Assembly: GCA_905182165.1 (NCBI GenBank)
Contig: CAJJAK010000002.1
Coordinates: forward strand, 124,001-188,000
Origin: an uncultured Paracoccaceae bacterium
GTDB lineage: Bacteria; Pseudomonadota; Alphaproteobacteria; Rhodobacterales; Rhodobacteraceae
Direction of reading: 5' to 3'
Length of the DNA: 64,000 bases
Shown piece by piece: positions 30,870-38,838 of the stretch; the stretch's first letter is position 1; each line of letters starts with the position of its first letter. The position numbers and the translations under genes were made by a program. The notes under the pieces were generated by a model. The model made no database searches. It saw nothing but the letters and a program-made list of their open reading frames with translations, and was not told the origin of the DNA.

Positions 30870-31815
30870 ATGTCTGGAACAACTAATCTTAAACTTGGGG
30901 TGATTTGTGCTATTGGCGCATCTCTGTGTTTTTCATTAAATGATATGGTAATTAAATTTTTTAGTGGTGACTATGCACTTCATCAAGTTGTATTAACACG
31001 GTCGTTAATTGGAATGGTCTTTACTTTAGCCATTTTAATTCCTCTTGAAGGTGGGTTGAAAAACCTAAAAACAAAACGGCCTATCCTCCATATTTTGCGA
31101 GGCTTTTGTGTGGTGATGGCAAATATGTTATTTTTTCTTGGTCTTGCATCAATGCCAATTGCCGAAGCGACTGCTGTATTTTTTATTGCACCTCTGGCAA
31201 TAACAGCATTTGCTGTCTTTTTCTTAGGAGAGAAAGTTGGGCTTCGTCGATGGGTCGCTGTCAGCTTGGGTCTTGTGGGCGTTTTAATCATGCTTAAGCC
31301 TGGATCAGAAAGCATCAGATTAATTGCATTGTTGCCCGCTGGTGCAGCTATTTGCTACGCTTTGCTACATACGTTAACGCGCAAAATTGGACTAACAGAA
31401 AGTGCATCAACTATGTCTTTTTATATTCAACTAACATTTATTTTTGTTAGTGCTACAATCGGATTGCTTGTTGGTGATGGCAGATACCATGGCACAGGAA
31501 ATCCATCCTTAGACTTTATATTTAGGCAATGGACTGTACCAAGTACTTTCGATTTAAGCCTCATGTGCGTTATTGGAATAACTTCAGCTCTTGGCGGCTA
31601 TTTAATCATTAAAAATTTACTAGCTGAAGCAAATAAAATTGAAAGAACGTCTCAATATGCCACTGGCTGTAGTTTGGGGGGTATTGATATGGGGACACTG
31701 GCCTGACATCCCAGCCTGGATAGGAATTTCATTAATTCTAGGTGCAGGTTTGTATGTCGTTTTCCGGGAAGGTCAAATTGGCAAACGTATAAATAAACAA
31801 CGCCCAATTCAATGA
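30870..31815 (+). CDS. DMT/EamA family transporter (frameshifted near C-terminus)
   Basis: A ten-helix drug/metabolite exporter. The first 265 residues are intact, with both EamA halves: GVICAIGASLCFSLNDMVIK and FLGLASMPIAEATAVFFIAP, then ALLPAGAAICYALLHTLTRK. At about 31660 the frame is lost. Skipping one base after TATGCC restores LAVVWGVLIWGHWPDIPAWI, the final helix and a basic tail ending at 31815. This gives about 315 residues, normal for the family. It is close to the ureohydrolase and aminotransferase genes; substrate unknown. Confidence 0.83.
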
Positions 31816-31873
31816 ACCGTTGACCTTCTAACGCAATTTTGCTCAAACATAGGTAGTAACGAAAAGGTGTGAT

Positions 31874-33226
31874 ATGAAAGATAGTAATTTTTTAAAAGAA
31901 AATAATGCCCGCCACATGTGGCATCCAATGGGACATCCAGGGGAACAAAAAAGAAATACCCCAAAAATTATAACTGGCGCTAGTGGTGTTAGCATCGAAG
32001 ACATCGATGGACACACAGCAATTGATGCGGTTGGCGGCCTCTGGTGTGTTAATGTTGGATATTCTTGTGAGCCAATAAAAACTGCCATCAAGGAGCAATT
32101 AGATAAATTACCATATTATTCATCTTTCGCCGGCACTTCTAATGATGCAGCAATTGAACTCTCTTACGAACTGAAAGAGTGGTTTAAGCCTGAGGGAATG
32201 GTGCGTTCTTTTTTCACATCAGGAGGTTCTGATAGCGTTGAAACCGCACTTAGACTTGCAAGACAATACCATAAAGTTCGAGGCGATCTTGGCCGTACTA
32301 AATTTTTTAGTTTAAAGAAGGGCTATCATGGCACACATTTTGGTGGTGCTTCAGTTAATGGAAATCCACGTTTTCGAACTGCTTACGAACCTTTGTTAGC
32401 AGGTTGCCACCATATGCCTTCACCATATACTTATAGAAATCCATTTAATGAAACAGATCCAGCTAAATTAGCTCAATTATGTTTGCAAGCGACTGAAGAT
32501 GAAATCATGTTTCAAGATCCATCAACTATTGCCGCATTTATAATGGAGCCAATTCTGGGAGCTGGCGGTGTTATTGTACCACATGAAACATTTATGCCTG
32601 GTATTCGCGCATTGTGTGATAAATACGGAATTTTACTTATATCAGATGAAGTTATTACGGGATTTGGTCGATCAGGTGATTGGTCTGGTGCTCGCCACTG
32701 GGGCGTTAAGCCTGATATGATGACTTGCGCTAAGGCTATCACATCAGCGTACTATCCCTTTGGAGCAACAATGATAGGCGAAAAAGTAGCTGAAGTTTTT
32801 GAAAATGATGAAACTGGAGCAGCATCAATTGGTCATGGCTATACATATTCTGCACATCCAGTTGGAGCAGCTGCTGCTATTGCGTGTTTGCAAGAAACAA
32901 AGCGGATGGAGCTTAATGTTAATGCTGGAATACGTGGTAAGCAAATTTTTGATGCAGTTAATAAGTTAAAAGACAAGTATGACATCATTGGTGATGTACG
33001 AGGTGGTCATGGATTAATGACTGCTCTTGAATTCGTATCTGACAAAGCAACTAAAACGCCTTTAGACAACGCTTCAATGGCAAAAATTCAAAAAACTACT
33101 TATGAGAATGGTGCTTTTGTTAGAGTTGGTGGCCATAATATAATGATGTCACCACCATTAATTGTTACTGAAGATCACGTTAATAAAATAATTTCTGCTT
33201 TAGAGGCGGGCATCAAGTCAGTTTAA
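31874..33226 (+). CDS. Class III (omega) aminotransferase
   Basis: PLP-dependent aminotransferase of 450 residues, acting on a terminal amino group. Features include HMWHPMGHPGEQ near the start, GGLWCVNVGYS, FFTSGGSDSVETALRLARQY (phosphate-binding region), LLISDEVITGFGRSG, and the Schiff-base Lys in TCAKAITSAYYPFGA. This resembles beta-alanine/taurine--pyruvate type omega-transaminases. The stop overlaps the start of the BKACE gene by one base, so they form an operon and probably consecutive steps of one amino acid degradation route. Confidence 0.87.
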   Translation: MKDSNFLKENNARHMWHPMGHPGEQKRNTPKIITGASGVSIEDIDGHTAIDAVGGLWCVNVGYSCEPIKTAIKEQLDKLPYYSSFAGTSNDAAIELSYELKEWFKPEGMVRSFFTSGGSDSVETALRLARQYHKVRGDLGRTKFFSLKKGYHGTHFGGASVNGNPRFRTAYEPLLAGCHHMPSPYTYRNPFNETDPAKLAQLCLQATEDEIMFQDPSTIAAFIMEPILGAGGVIVPHETFMPGIRALCDKYGILLISDEVITGFGRSGDWSGARHWGVKPDMMTCAKAITSAYYPFGATMIGEKVAEVFENDETGAASIGHGYTYSAHPVGAAAAIACLQETKRMELNVNAGIRGKQIFDAVNKLKDKYDIIGDVRGGHGLMTALEFVSDKATKTPLDNASMAKIQKTTYENGAFVRVGGHNIMMSPPLIVTEDHVNKIISALEAGIKSV

Positions 33227-34047
33227 TGAAAAAACCTTGCATAATTTGTGTCGCAATTACAGGATCAGTACCTAAAAAAAGTGACAATCCCGCAGTTCCG
33301 ATTACAATTGAGGAACAGATTGATAGCACCAGTGCAGCATTTGAGGCTGGTGCTTCAATCGCACATTTACACGTAAGAAATGATGATGGAACGACATCAT
33401 CAGACCCATCGAAATTTGAAAAATTAAAACAAGGGTTAGAAAAAGCATGTCCAGGAATGATTATTCAGTTTTCAACTGGAGGCAGATCTGGATCAGGAAA
33501 AGAACGTGGAGGCATGCTGCCTCTAAAACCAGACATGGCTTCACTAACAGTGGGCTCAAATAACTTTCCAACAAGAGTTTATGAAAATAGCCCCGACCTT
33601 GTGAACTGGCTGGCCTCACAGATGAAAATTTATAATATTACCCCCGAAATTGAGGCTTTCGACTTAAGCCATATTCATCAAGCAATAAAAATGTCTAGCA
33701 AAGGCGCTCTGAATGGGAAGTTATATATTCAGTTTGTGATGGGCGTTAAAAACGCTATGCCAGTCGATAAAAATGTTTTTGACTACTATGTAGAAACAGT
33801 TAATCGCTTGGCTCCAAATACTGAATGGTGCGGCGCAGGAATTGGAGCTGGGCAAATTTTGGTTAATGAATGGTCTATCGCTGCTGGAGGTCACACTCGT
33901 ACAGGCTTAGAAGACAACATCCGACTTGATAAGAATGAACTTGCAAAATCAAATGCGCAACTCGTAGAATTAGCGTCATCACTTTGTGAAAAATATTCAA
34001 GACCCGTAGCTACACATACTCAAGCGCGGCAAATTCTAGGCTTGTAA
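33226..34047 (+). CDS. BKACE family beta-keto acid cleavage enzyme (DUF849)
   Basis: Zn-dependent enzymes that condense a beta-keto acid with acetyl-CoA to give acetoacetate and a new CoA ester. 273 residues: PCIICVAITGSVPKKSDNPA, a Zn-site SIAHLHVRNDDGT, IQFSTGG, DMASLTVGSNNF and a C-terminal GGHTRTGLEDNIRL segment. Coupled to the aminotransferase, which would make the beta-keto acid from a beta- or omega-amino acid. The acetoacetate formed could feed the CoA transferase at 58.4 kb; that link is inference only. Confidence 0.9.
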   Translation: MKKPCIICVAITGSVPKKSDNPAVPITIEEQIDSTSAAFEAGASIAHLHVRNDDGTTSSDPSKFEKLKQGLEKACPGMIIQFSTGGRSGSGKERGGMLPLKPDMASLTVGSNNFPTRVYENSPDLVNWLASQMKIYNITPEIEAFDLSHIHQAIKMSSKGALNGKLYIQFVMGVKNAMPVDKNVFDYYVETVNRLAPNTEWCGAGIGAGQILVNEWSIAAGGHTRTGLEDNIRLDKNELAKSNAQLVELASSLCEKYSRPVATHTQARQILGL

Positions 34048-34048
34048 A

Positions 34049-34657
34049 CTAATCGTTATCAGACAATCCGGCCCCAGCACCCAACACTCGGCTTTCTTCA
34101 GTTGCTGGAGCATATGTGCGATAGGTAAACTCTTCTAACCGGCTCCAAACATCATCTGCAATCTCGCACCTTTTAGATATATGCTTTTGTACTATATTAA
34201 TATTATCAGATGTTTCAGATAATTTTAAAACTTCTGATCTCAAGGGTAGATTTTTAAAATTCACATCAACCATACCATTAATTGACAGGGCACTAAAATT
34301 ATTTGCCTCAATCAAGATTGAATTTGGTAGATGAGCTACAAACGGAATTAAAAAACAGGGTAAAAAAACATCCTCCAGCACAATGCTTCTTTTAATATTC
34401 AAATCAAGCAATGCAGCGCCTGACTTTATTGGGTCTAAATCTCCATTTTCATTCGTCCAAATATCATCATCAATATCTGCTGGTGAATAAATCATATCAT
34501 TTTCTAAAAGGTTTATTAAGTCTTCAGCCGCGTCAAAGCCATTTTTTGCTAACCAAACTGTTGCGAAAGATACTTCTTCTGCATGACCCCAAGAAAATCC
34601 TGCGCCCCGTGCCGCACCCTTTGACATCGACTTTAATTCATTAAATGAAACTTTCAT
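34049..34657 (-). CDS. DUF3726 domain protein
   Basis: A 202-residue soluble protein. The N-terminus (MKVSFNELKSMSKGAARGAGFSWGHAEEV) matches my recollection of the DUF3726 family, in which a short helix-rich start is followed by an alpha/beta body. No catalytic motif or membrane segment is evident. It is the third gene of a minus-strand operon after the M19 dipeptidase and a large unknown protein, spaced by two bases. It converges with the BKACE gene, with one base between stops. No function known. Confidence 0.7.
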   Translation of the reverse strand: MKVSFNELKSMSKGAARGAGFSWGHAEEVSFATVWLAKNGFDAAEDLINLLENDMIYSPADIDDDIWTNENGDLDPIKSGAALLDLNIKRSIVLEDVFLPCFLIPFVAHLPNSILIEANNFSALSINGMVDVNFKNLPLRSEVLKLSETSDNINIVQKHISKRCEIADDVWSRLEEFTYRTYAPATEESRVLGAGAGLSDND

Positions 34658-34659
34658 CG

Positions 34660-36354
34660 TTAACTAGAAAATCCTTCGAGATAACTCCAGTAATCAGATA
34701 CTGAGTTAGACATTTGATCAGGATAAGGAGCACCTTTAAACATGCAAATACGGACCCAGCGATCTGATCTTGGATCAAAGTGAATAGCTCCAAAAAATGA
34801 AAGTTTGCACCTAAGCATATCTATTGGAAGTAGCTCAGATCCAATTGTATTATCCTGAATTTCAGCGTAAGGACTCTCTAAAATAATTTGCAAACGACGT
34901 ATTGTGTGTCTATGTTCTGGTTTTTGCATCAAGAAATTAGCCATCAACATATTATCGTTAAATTGATTTAGATCCTCTGAAAGTCGATAAGCGTCACGCG
35001 CTGGCGACAAAGGTTGCTCATAATCTTCTACTGGTTCTGAAAATCTTTCGCCCAATCTTGGTTCTAATTTTTCTTGCGAAACATACCATGCTCTTGCATT
35101 TGCTTCGTTTTTCTCCCAATCAATTTTAAAAATCCACGAATATGCATCGCGAAGCTGCGCTCTGATTTCTCCAACAGTTTTTAATCCATTAATTTTTACA
35201 TAAGAGTTTGTATTATCAGACATCGTTGACGACAATTCATCAACAATATCACCATATGGCTCCATCATTAACGAAATGATTAATTCTTGGCCCTCTAAAC
35301 TCAAATTTTTCCTAGTCCAATGATATAGTTTGTCCCAAGGATATTGAGATCTTAAATCTAAATCTTTTAAATGATGTTTTAACAACTCTAAATCATTCCC
35401 TAATTCTTTCAATTTTTGAATCTGCAATGAATGATCTGAACGCCAAAGTTGCATTAATGAGCACGAATTTTTAAATAGTTCTAAAAATTCTCCATACTCT
35501 TCAACAGATGAACTATGAATGGACCTGACTCGTGAAAGGGCTGTTTCCCGTGCTAAAATCCAATTGTTCAAAAGGGTTGGATGATTTAATAGAAATGGTG
35601 CCATACCTAAACCAGTAGAATTTCCAATTCCTAATCGATGCGCCAGACTTGAATCAAGGGAAACAAATTTATCAGGATTTTTAAGCTTTGCCATATGATT
35701 AACTAAATCTAAGACAAACCATCTTATCATGAACACAGATAGAAGTTCAGATTGGAAAGGTGCCGCAAACTCGATTCTGTCTGAAACAAAGTCTCTATCA
35801 ACAGCACCAAATTTTCCTGAACCATAAACTGCTGTTGTTCGCATCAAATACCCAACAGAATCAATTTGCTCAATTTTTGGCTGGCGACCATTTGAAAGTG
35901 ACGAAATTACATGATCCCATAACCTAACGGATTTATTCGCTCTACTTAAACATAATTCATTTTCAGAAATTCTTCCAACTTCTTGGAAAGGAACATTCTT
36001 TTCTAATCGCTCAATATCTGTGCTTGTTGGAACACCATCAAATAAAGTGAAAGTAGCGTCCCAAGCATCAGCAATTACACGATCAGATCTTTTATCATCT
36101 GGTAGATCATGAGCAAAAGCCACTAGTGAATAGGTATTTGTAGGACCCACAGCACTATAAACTGCATGCCCAACACCTTTTTCATTTATATTAAATTCTA
36201 CTTTTTTAAAACTCCAGTTTTCATCTTTTAATTGTCGCATCAAGATCCGCATAAAGGACAATCGAGATTGATGAAAACTACCCATCCTTGATAATTTCAT
36301 AACCTCAGACGGATCGCGAAGTTCAGCCATTCTTTTAGAACCAACTTTTAGCAT
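34660..36354 (-). CDS. Large conserved-looking protein of unknown function
   Basis: About 564 residues from the ATG at 36354, which sits four bases after the dipeptidase stop; a longer frame reaches 36411 but would run into that gene. I do not recognise the family. No signal peptide, membrane helix, P-loop, Rossmann or Fe-S motif is seen. It is rich in charged and aromatic residues with helix-like spacing. Striking segments are AVYGSGKFGAVDRDF, IRWFVLDLVNHMAKL, LGIGNSTGLGMAPFLLNHP and LSFFGAIHFDPRSDRWVRI. Tight spacing with the M19 and DUF3726 genes implies a joint role. An enzyme is plausible but unproven. Confidence 0.7.
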   Translation of the reverse strand: MLKVGSKRMAELRDPSEVMKLSRMGSFHQSRLSFMRILMRQLKDENWSFKKVEFNINEKGVGHAVYSAVGPTNTYSLVAFAHDLPDDKRSDRVIADAWDATFTLFDGVPTSTDIERLEKNVPFQEVGRISENELCLSRANKSVRLWDHVISSLSNGRQPKIEQIDSVGYLMRTTAVYGSGKFGAVDRDFVSDRIEFAAPFQSELLSVFMIRWFVLDLVNHMAKLKNPDKFVSLDSSLAHRLGIGNSTGLGMAPFLLNHPTLLNNWILARETALSRVRSIHSSSVEEYGEFLELFKNSCSLMQLWRSDHSLQIQKLKELGNDLELLKHHLKDLDLRSQYPWDKLYHWTRKNLSLEGQELIISLMMEPYGDIVDELSSTMSDNTNSYVKINGLKTVGEIRAQLRDAYSWIFKIDWEKNEANARAWYVSQEKLEPRLGERFSEPVEDYEQPLSPARDAYRLSEDLNQFNDNMLMANFLMQKPEHRHTIRRLQIILESPYAEIQDNTIGSELLPIDMLRCKLSFFGAIHFDPRSDRWVRICMFKGAPYPDQMSNSVSDYWSYLEGFSS

Positions 36355-36358
36355 TTGT

Positions 36359-37336
36359 CTAATTCTCCATCGGTTTGAAGTTTTCCGAGTAAAAATTATA
36401 CCAGTTTTCACCCATGATTTTATTCACATCCAATACATCCATTCCTACCGCTAACAACCCATTTTCAATGTTACTGAAATCTCTATTATCTTTAAACCAG
36501 TGCGGTTGCTTAGGAAACCCTGGCAAGGCTGCCGATCCTTCACCGTAGTCTATTTCTTTTGACCACCTACCAACTCGCATCCATTCAACGACACTATCAG
36601 GTTGGTTTAAACAAAGATCAGATCCTATACCTATTTTTTCAACTCCCATAATCTCAGCTGTCTTGGCAGTCATTTGGCAAAAACTCTGTACAGTGCATTC
36701 CGACTTGTCCCTTAAGTGATGTGGATAAATTGAGACACCAATCATACCACCATTAGAAGTTACAGCTTCAATAACGTCATCACGTTTATTTCTTAAAGCG
36801 GGATGCCAACTATAAGGATTAGCATGCGTTATAGTGATGGGTCTTTCTGAAATATCAGCAGCTTCGATCGTACTACGATCACCAGAATGGCTCATGTCAA
36901 TAACAAGTCCGACCCGGTTCATCTCCTTAATAACTTGCTTACCCATTCGGGTTATGCCTAAATCCTCATCCTCATAGCAACCAGTCGCTAGCAAAGATTG
37001 ATTATTGTAAGTTAACTGCATAAATCGCGCACCCAACCTGTGAACAATTTCCACTAAACCAATATCATCTTCAATTGGGCTAGGGTTTTGAAATCCAAAA
37101 AAAACTGCGGTCTTATTTAATTTTTTTGCAATATCAATATCGGCCACACTATAACCTTGCATTATTAAATCAGGATATAGTTCAAACCACCTATTCCATT
37201 TTTCAAAATTTAAGACGGTTTCACGAAAATTTTCATGGTACGAAATCGTAACGTGAATTGCGTCAACATTTCCTGACCTTAATTGGTGGAAAATTTTTGG
37301 TGACCAATTGGCATATTGTAAATTATCGATTCGCAA
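36359..37336 (-). CDS. Membrane dipeptidase-like protein, peptidase family M19
   Basis: Zn-dependent amidohydrolase-fold enzyme related to renal dipeptidase. 325 residues without a signal peptide, so probably cytoplasmic. Family segments include LGARFMQLTYNNQSLLATGCY, GLVIDMSHSGDRSTIEAADIS, PITITHANPYSWHPALRNK and KIGIGSDLC, which supply the usual His/Asp metal ligands; the N-terminal HxD ligands appear altered (DAIHVTISYHE). It heads an operon with a large unknown gene and a DUF3726 gene, divergent from the molybdenum hydroxylase operon. The substrate may not be a simple dipeptide. Confidence 0.83.
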   Translation of the reverse strand: MRIDNLQYANWSPKIFHQLRSGNVDAIHVTISYHENFRETVLNFEKWNRWFELYPDLIMQGYSVADIDIAKKLNKTAVFFGFQNPSPIEDDIGLVEIVHRLGARFMQLTYNNQSLLATGCYEDEDLGITRMGKQVIKEMNRVGLVIDMSHSGDRSTIEAADISERPITITHANPYSWHPALRNKRDDVIEAVTSNGGMIGVSIYPHHLRDKSECTVQSFCQMTAKTAEIMGVEKIGIGSDLCLNQPDSVVEWMRVGRWSKEIDYGEGSAALPGFPKQPHWFKDNRDFSNIENGLLAVGMDVLDVNKIMGENWYNFYSENFKPMEN

Positions 37337-37501
37337 ATAAGTTTCTCACTTTTACATGTTTAAATATATATAGCTCTATTTAGCTAACATGCCAAATTAC
37401 AAATAAAAACAAATATAGTTTGTATCAAAATTCATTTTTTACTTGAACTCAGCGATAATCTTAGGCGATATATTTATAACAAAAAACCTAGCGGAGTGAT
37501 T

Positions 37502-38362
37502 ATGGAATATCATAAGCCCGGAAGTTTCGAAGAAGCTACGGAAATTGCCAATAATAATAATGGCATAACAAGGTTCCTTGCCGGAGGAACTGACGTACTT
37601 GTTCAATTAAGAAGTGATATATTAACTCCAGACGTGCTCATAGATATGAAGCACATTGAAGGGGTAAAAGATATTTCACTTGACGATGACGGTTGGCATA
37701 TAGGTATTGCTGTATCTGGAGCGGAAATGAGTGAGCACAAGCAACTCACTAAGGAATGGCCTGGTGTTGTTGAAGCCATGGATCTGATAGGTTCAACCCA
37801 AGTGCAAGGAAGAGCAACATTGGTTGGAAATTTATGTAATGGATCGCCAGCTGCAGATGCGGTCCCATCATTAATTGCTGCAAGAGCACAAGTTACCGTA
37901 ACTGGGCAAAATGGAACTAGGATGGTTAATGTCGAAGATATACCAGTAGGGCCCGGAAAAACATCACTGTTAAAAGGTGAGCTAGTTTCAGCTTTGCACC
38001 TCCCAAAACGAACAAAAAACCAGGCTGATGCATATTTACGCTTTATACCAAGAACTGAGATGGATATCGCCGTAGTAGGCTGCGCCGTAAATCTAGAGAT
38101 AGAAAATGATGTCATTATTAATGCTCGGGTATCATTAGGTGCAGTAGCTCCAACCGCTCTGTTATTAGAAACTGCAGCTGAAAAAATAATTGGGTCCAAA
38201 CTAGATGATAATGCGCTAGATCAGCTAGCCCAAGAAGCATCAAAAGCTTGCAAACCAATTGATGATAAAAGAGGTACAATAAAATTCAGAACGCATGTTG
38301 CAGGTGTATTAGCAAAACGCACCGCAAAAATTGCGTATGATCGAGCTAGGATAGCGAAATGA
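37502..38362 (+). CDS. Xanthine dehydrogenase family FAD-binding subunit
   Basis: Medium subunit of a three-subunit molybdenum hydroxylase. 287 residues from ATG 37502; a GTG two codons earlier is possible, but GCGGAG sits at the right distance for the ATG. FAD motifs AGGTDVLVQLRSDI (about 27-40) and TLVGNLCNGSPAADAVPSLI (about 101-120) are present. It overlaps the Fe-S subunit gene by four bases. The operon order (medium, small, large, MoaD) is that of CoxM-S-L type enzymes, but the large subunit lacks the CO dehydrogenase signature. Confidence 0.92.
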   Translation: MEYHKPGSFEEATEIANNNNGITRFLAGGTDVLVQLRSDILTPDVLIDMKHIEGVKDISLDDDGWHIGIAVSGAEMSEHKQLTKEWPGVVEAMDLIGSTQVQGRATLVGNLCNGSPAADAVPSLIAARAQVTVTGQNGTRMVNVEDIPVGPGKTSLLKGELVSALHLPKRTKNQADAYLRFIPRTEMDIAVVGCAVNLEIENDVIINARVSLGAVAPTALLLETAAEKIIGSKLDDNALDQLAQEASKACKPIDDKRGTIKFRTHVAGVLAKRTAKIAYDRARIAK

Positions 38363-38838
38363 ATAAGATCCATGTAAATACCGAAGTAAATGGCGATGAT
38401 GTTGAGTTCTTATGTGATCCACGCGAAACATTATTAGATGCGCTCAGAGATCAATTAAATCTAACTGGTGCAAAAGAGGGCTGCGGCACAGGTGATTGTG
38501 GTGCTTGTTCAATAACATTAGATGATAGGCTCGTATGCTCTTGTTTGGTTTTAGGAGTAGAAGCTGAGGGCAAAAGAATTGGGACAGTTGAGGGTATTGC
38601 CAATGGTGAAGATTTACACCCATTGCAACAAAAATTTATTGAATATGCTGCCCTGCAGTGTGGTATCTGCACCCCCGGTATATTGGTAGCTACTGAAGCA
38701 TTACTGAAGAAGAGCCCTGATCCAACTGAGACAGAAGTCAGATATTGGTTAGCTGGAAATCTTTGCAGGTGTACTGGATATGATAAAATTATCAGAGCTG
38801 TAATGGATACTGCTCGTGATCTCAGGGAGGGTTCATAA
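38359..38838 (+). CDS. 2Fe-2S subunit of molybdenum hydroxylase
   Basis: Small subunit carrying two 2Fe-2S clusters that move electrons from Mo to FAD. 159 residues with the plant-ferredoxin-type site GCGTGDCGACSITLD (about 42-56) plus a later Cys, and the helical-type site LQCGICTPGILV followed by GNLCRCTGYDKI. All eight Cys are present. ATG overlaps the medium-subunit stop and its own stop overlaps the large-subunit start by one base. Confidence 0.95.
   Translation: MNKIHVNTEVNGDDVEFLCDPRETLLDALRDQLNLTGAKEGCGTGDCGACSITLDDRLVCSCLVLGVEAEGKRIGTVEGIANGEDLHPLQQKFIEYAALQCGICTPGILVATEALLKKSPDPTETEVRYWLAGNLCRCTGYDKIIRAVMDTARDLREGS

Noticed and set aside
36355..36411. N-terminal extension of the large unknown protein
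   Set aside because: It would overlap the dipeptidase gene by over 50 bases; the ATG at 36354 gives normal operon spacing.
37603..38199. Long minus-strand open frames opposite the molybdenum hydroxylase and ArsJ genes
   Set aside because: They mirror well-supported genes on the other strand, lack ribosome sites and show no family motifs.
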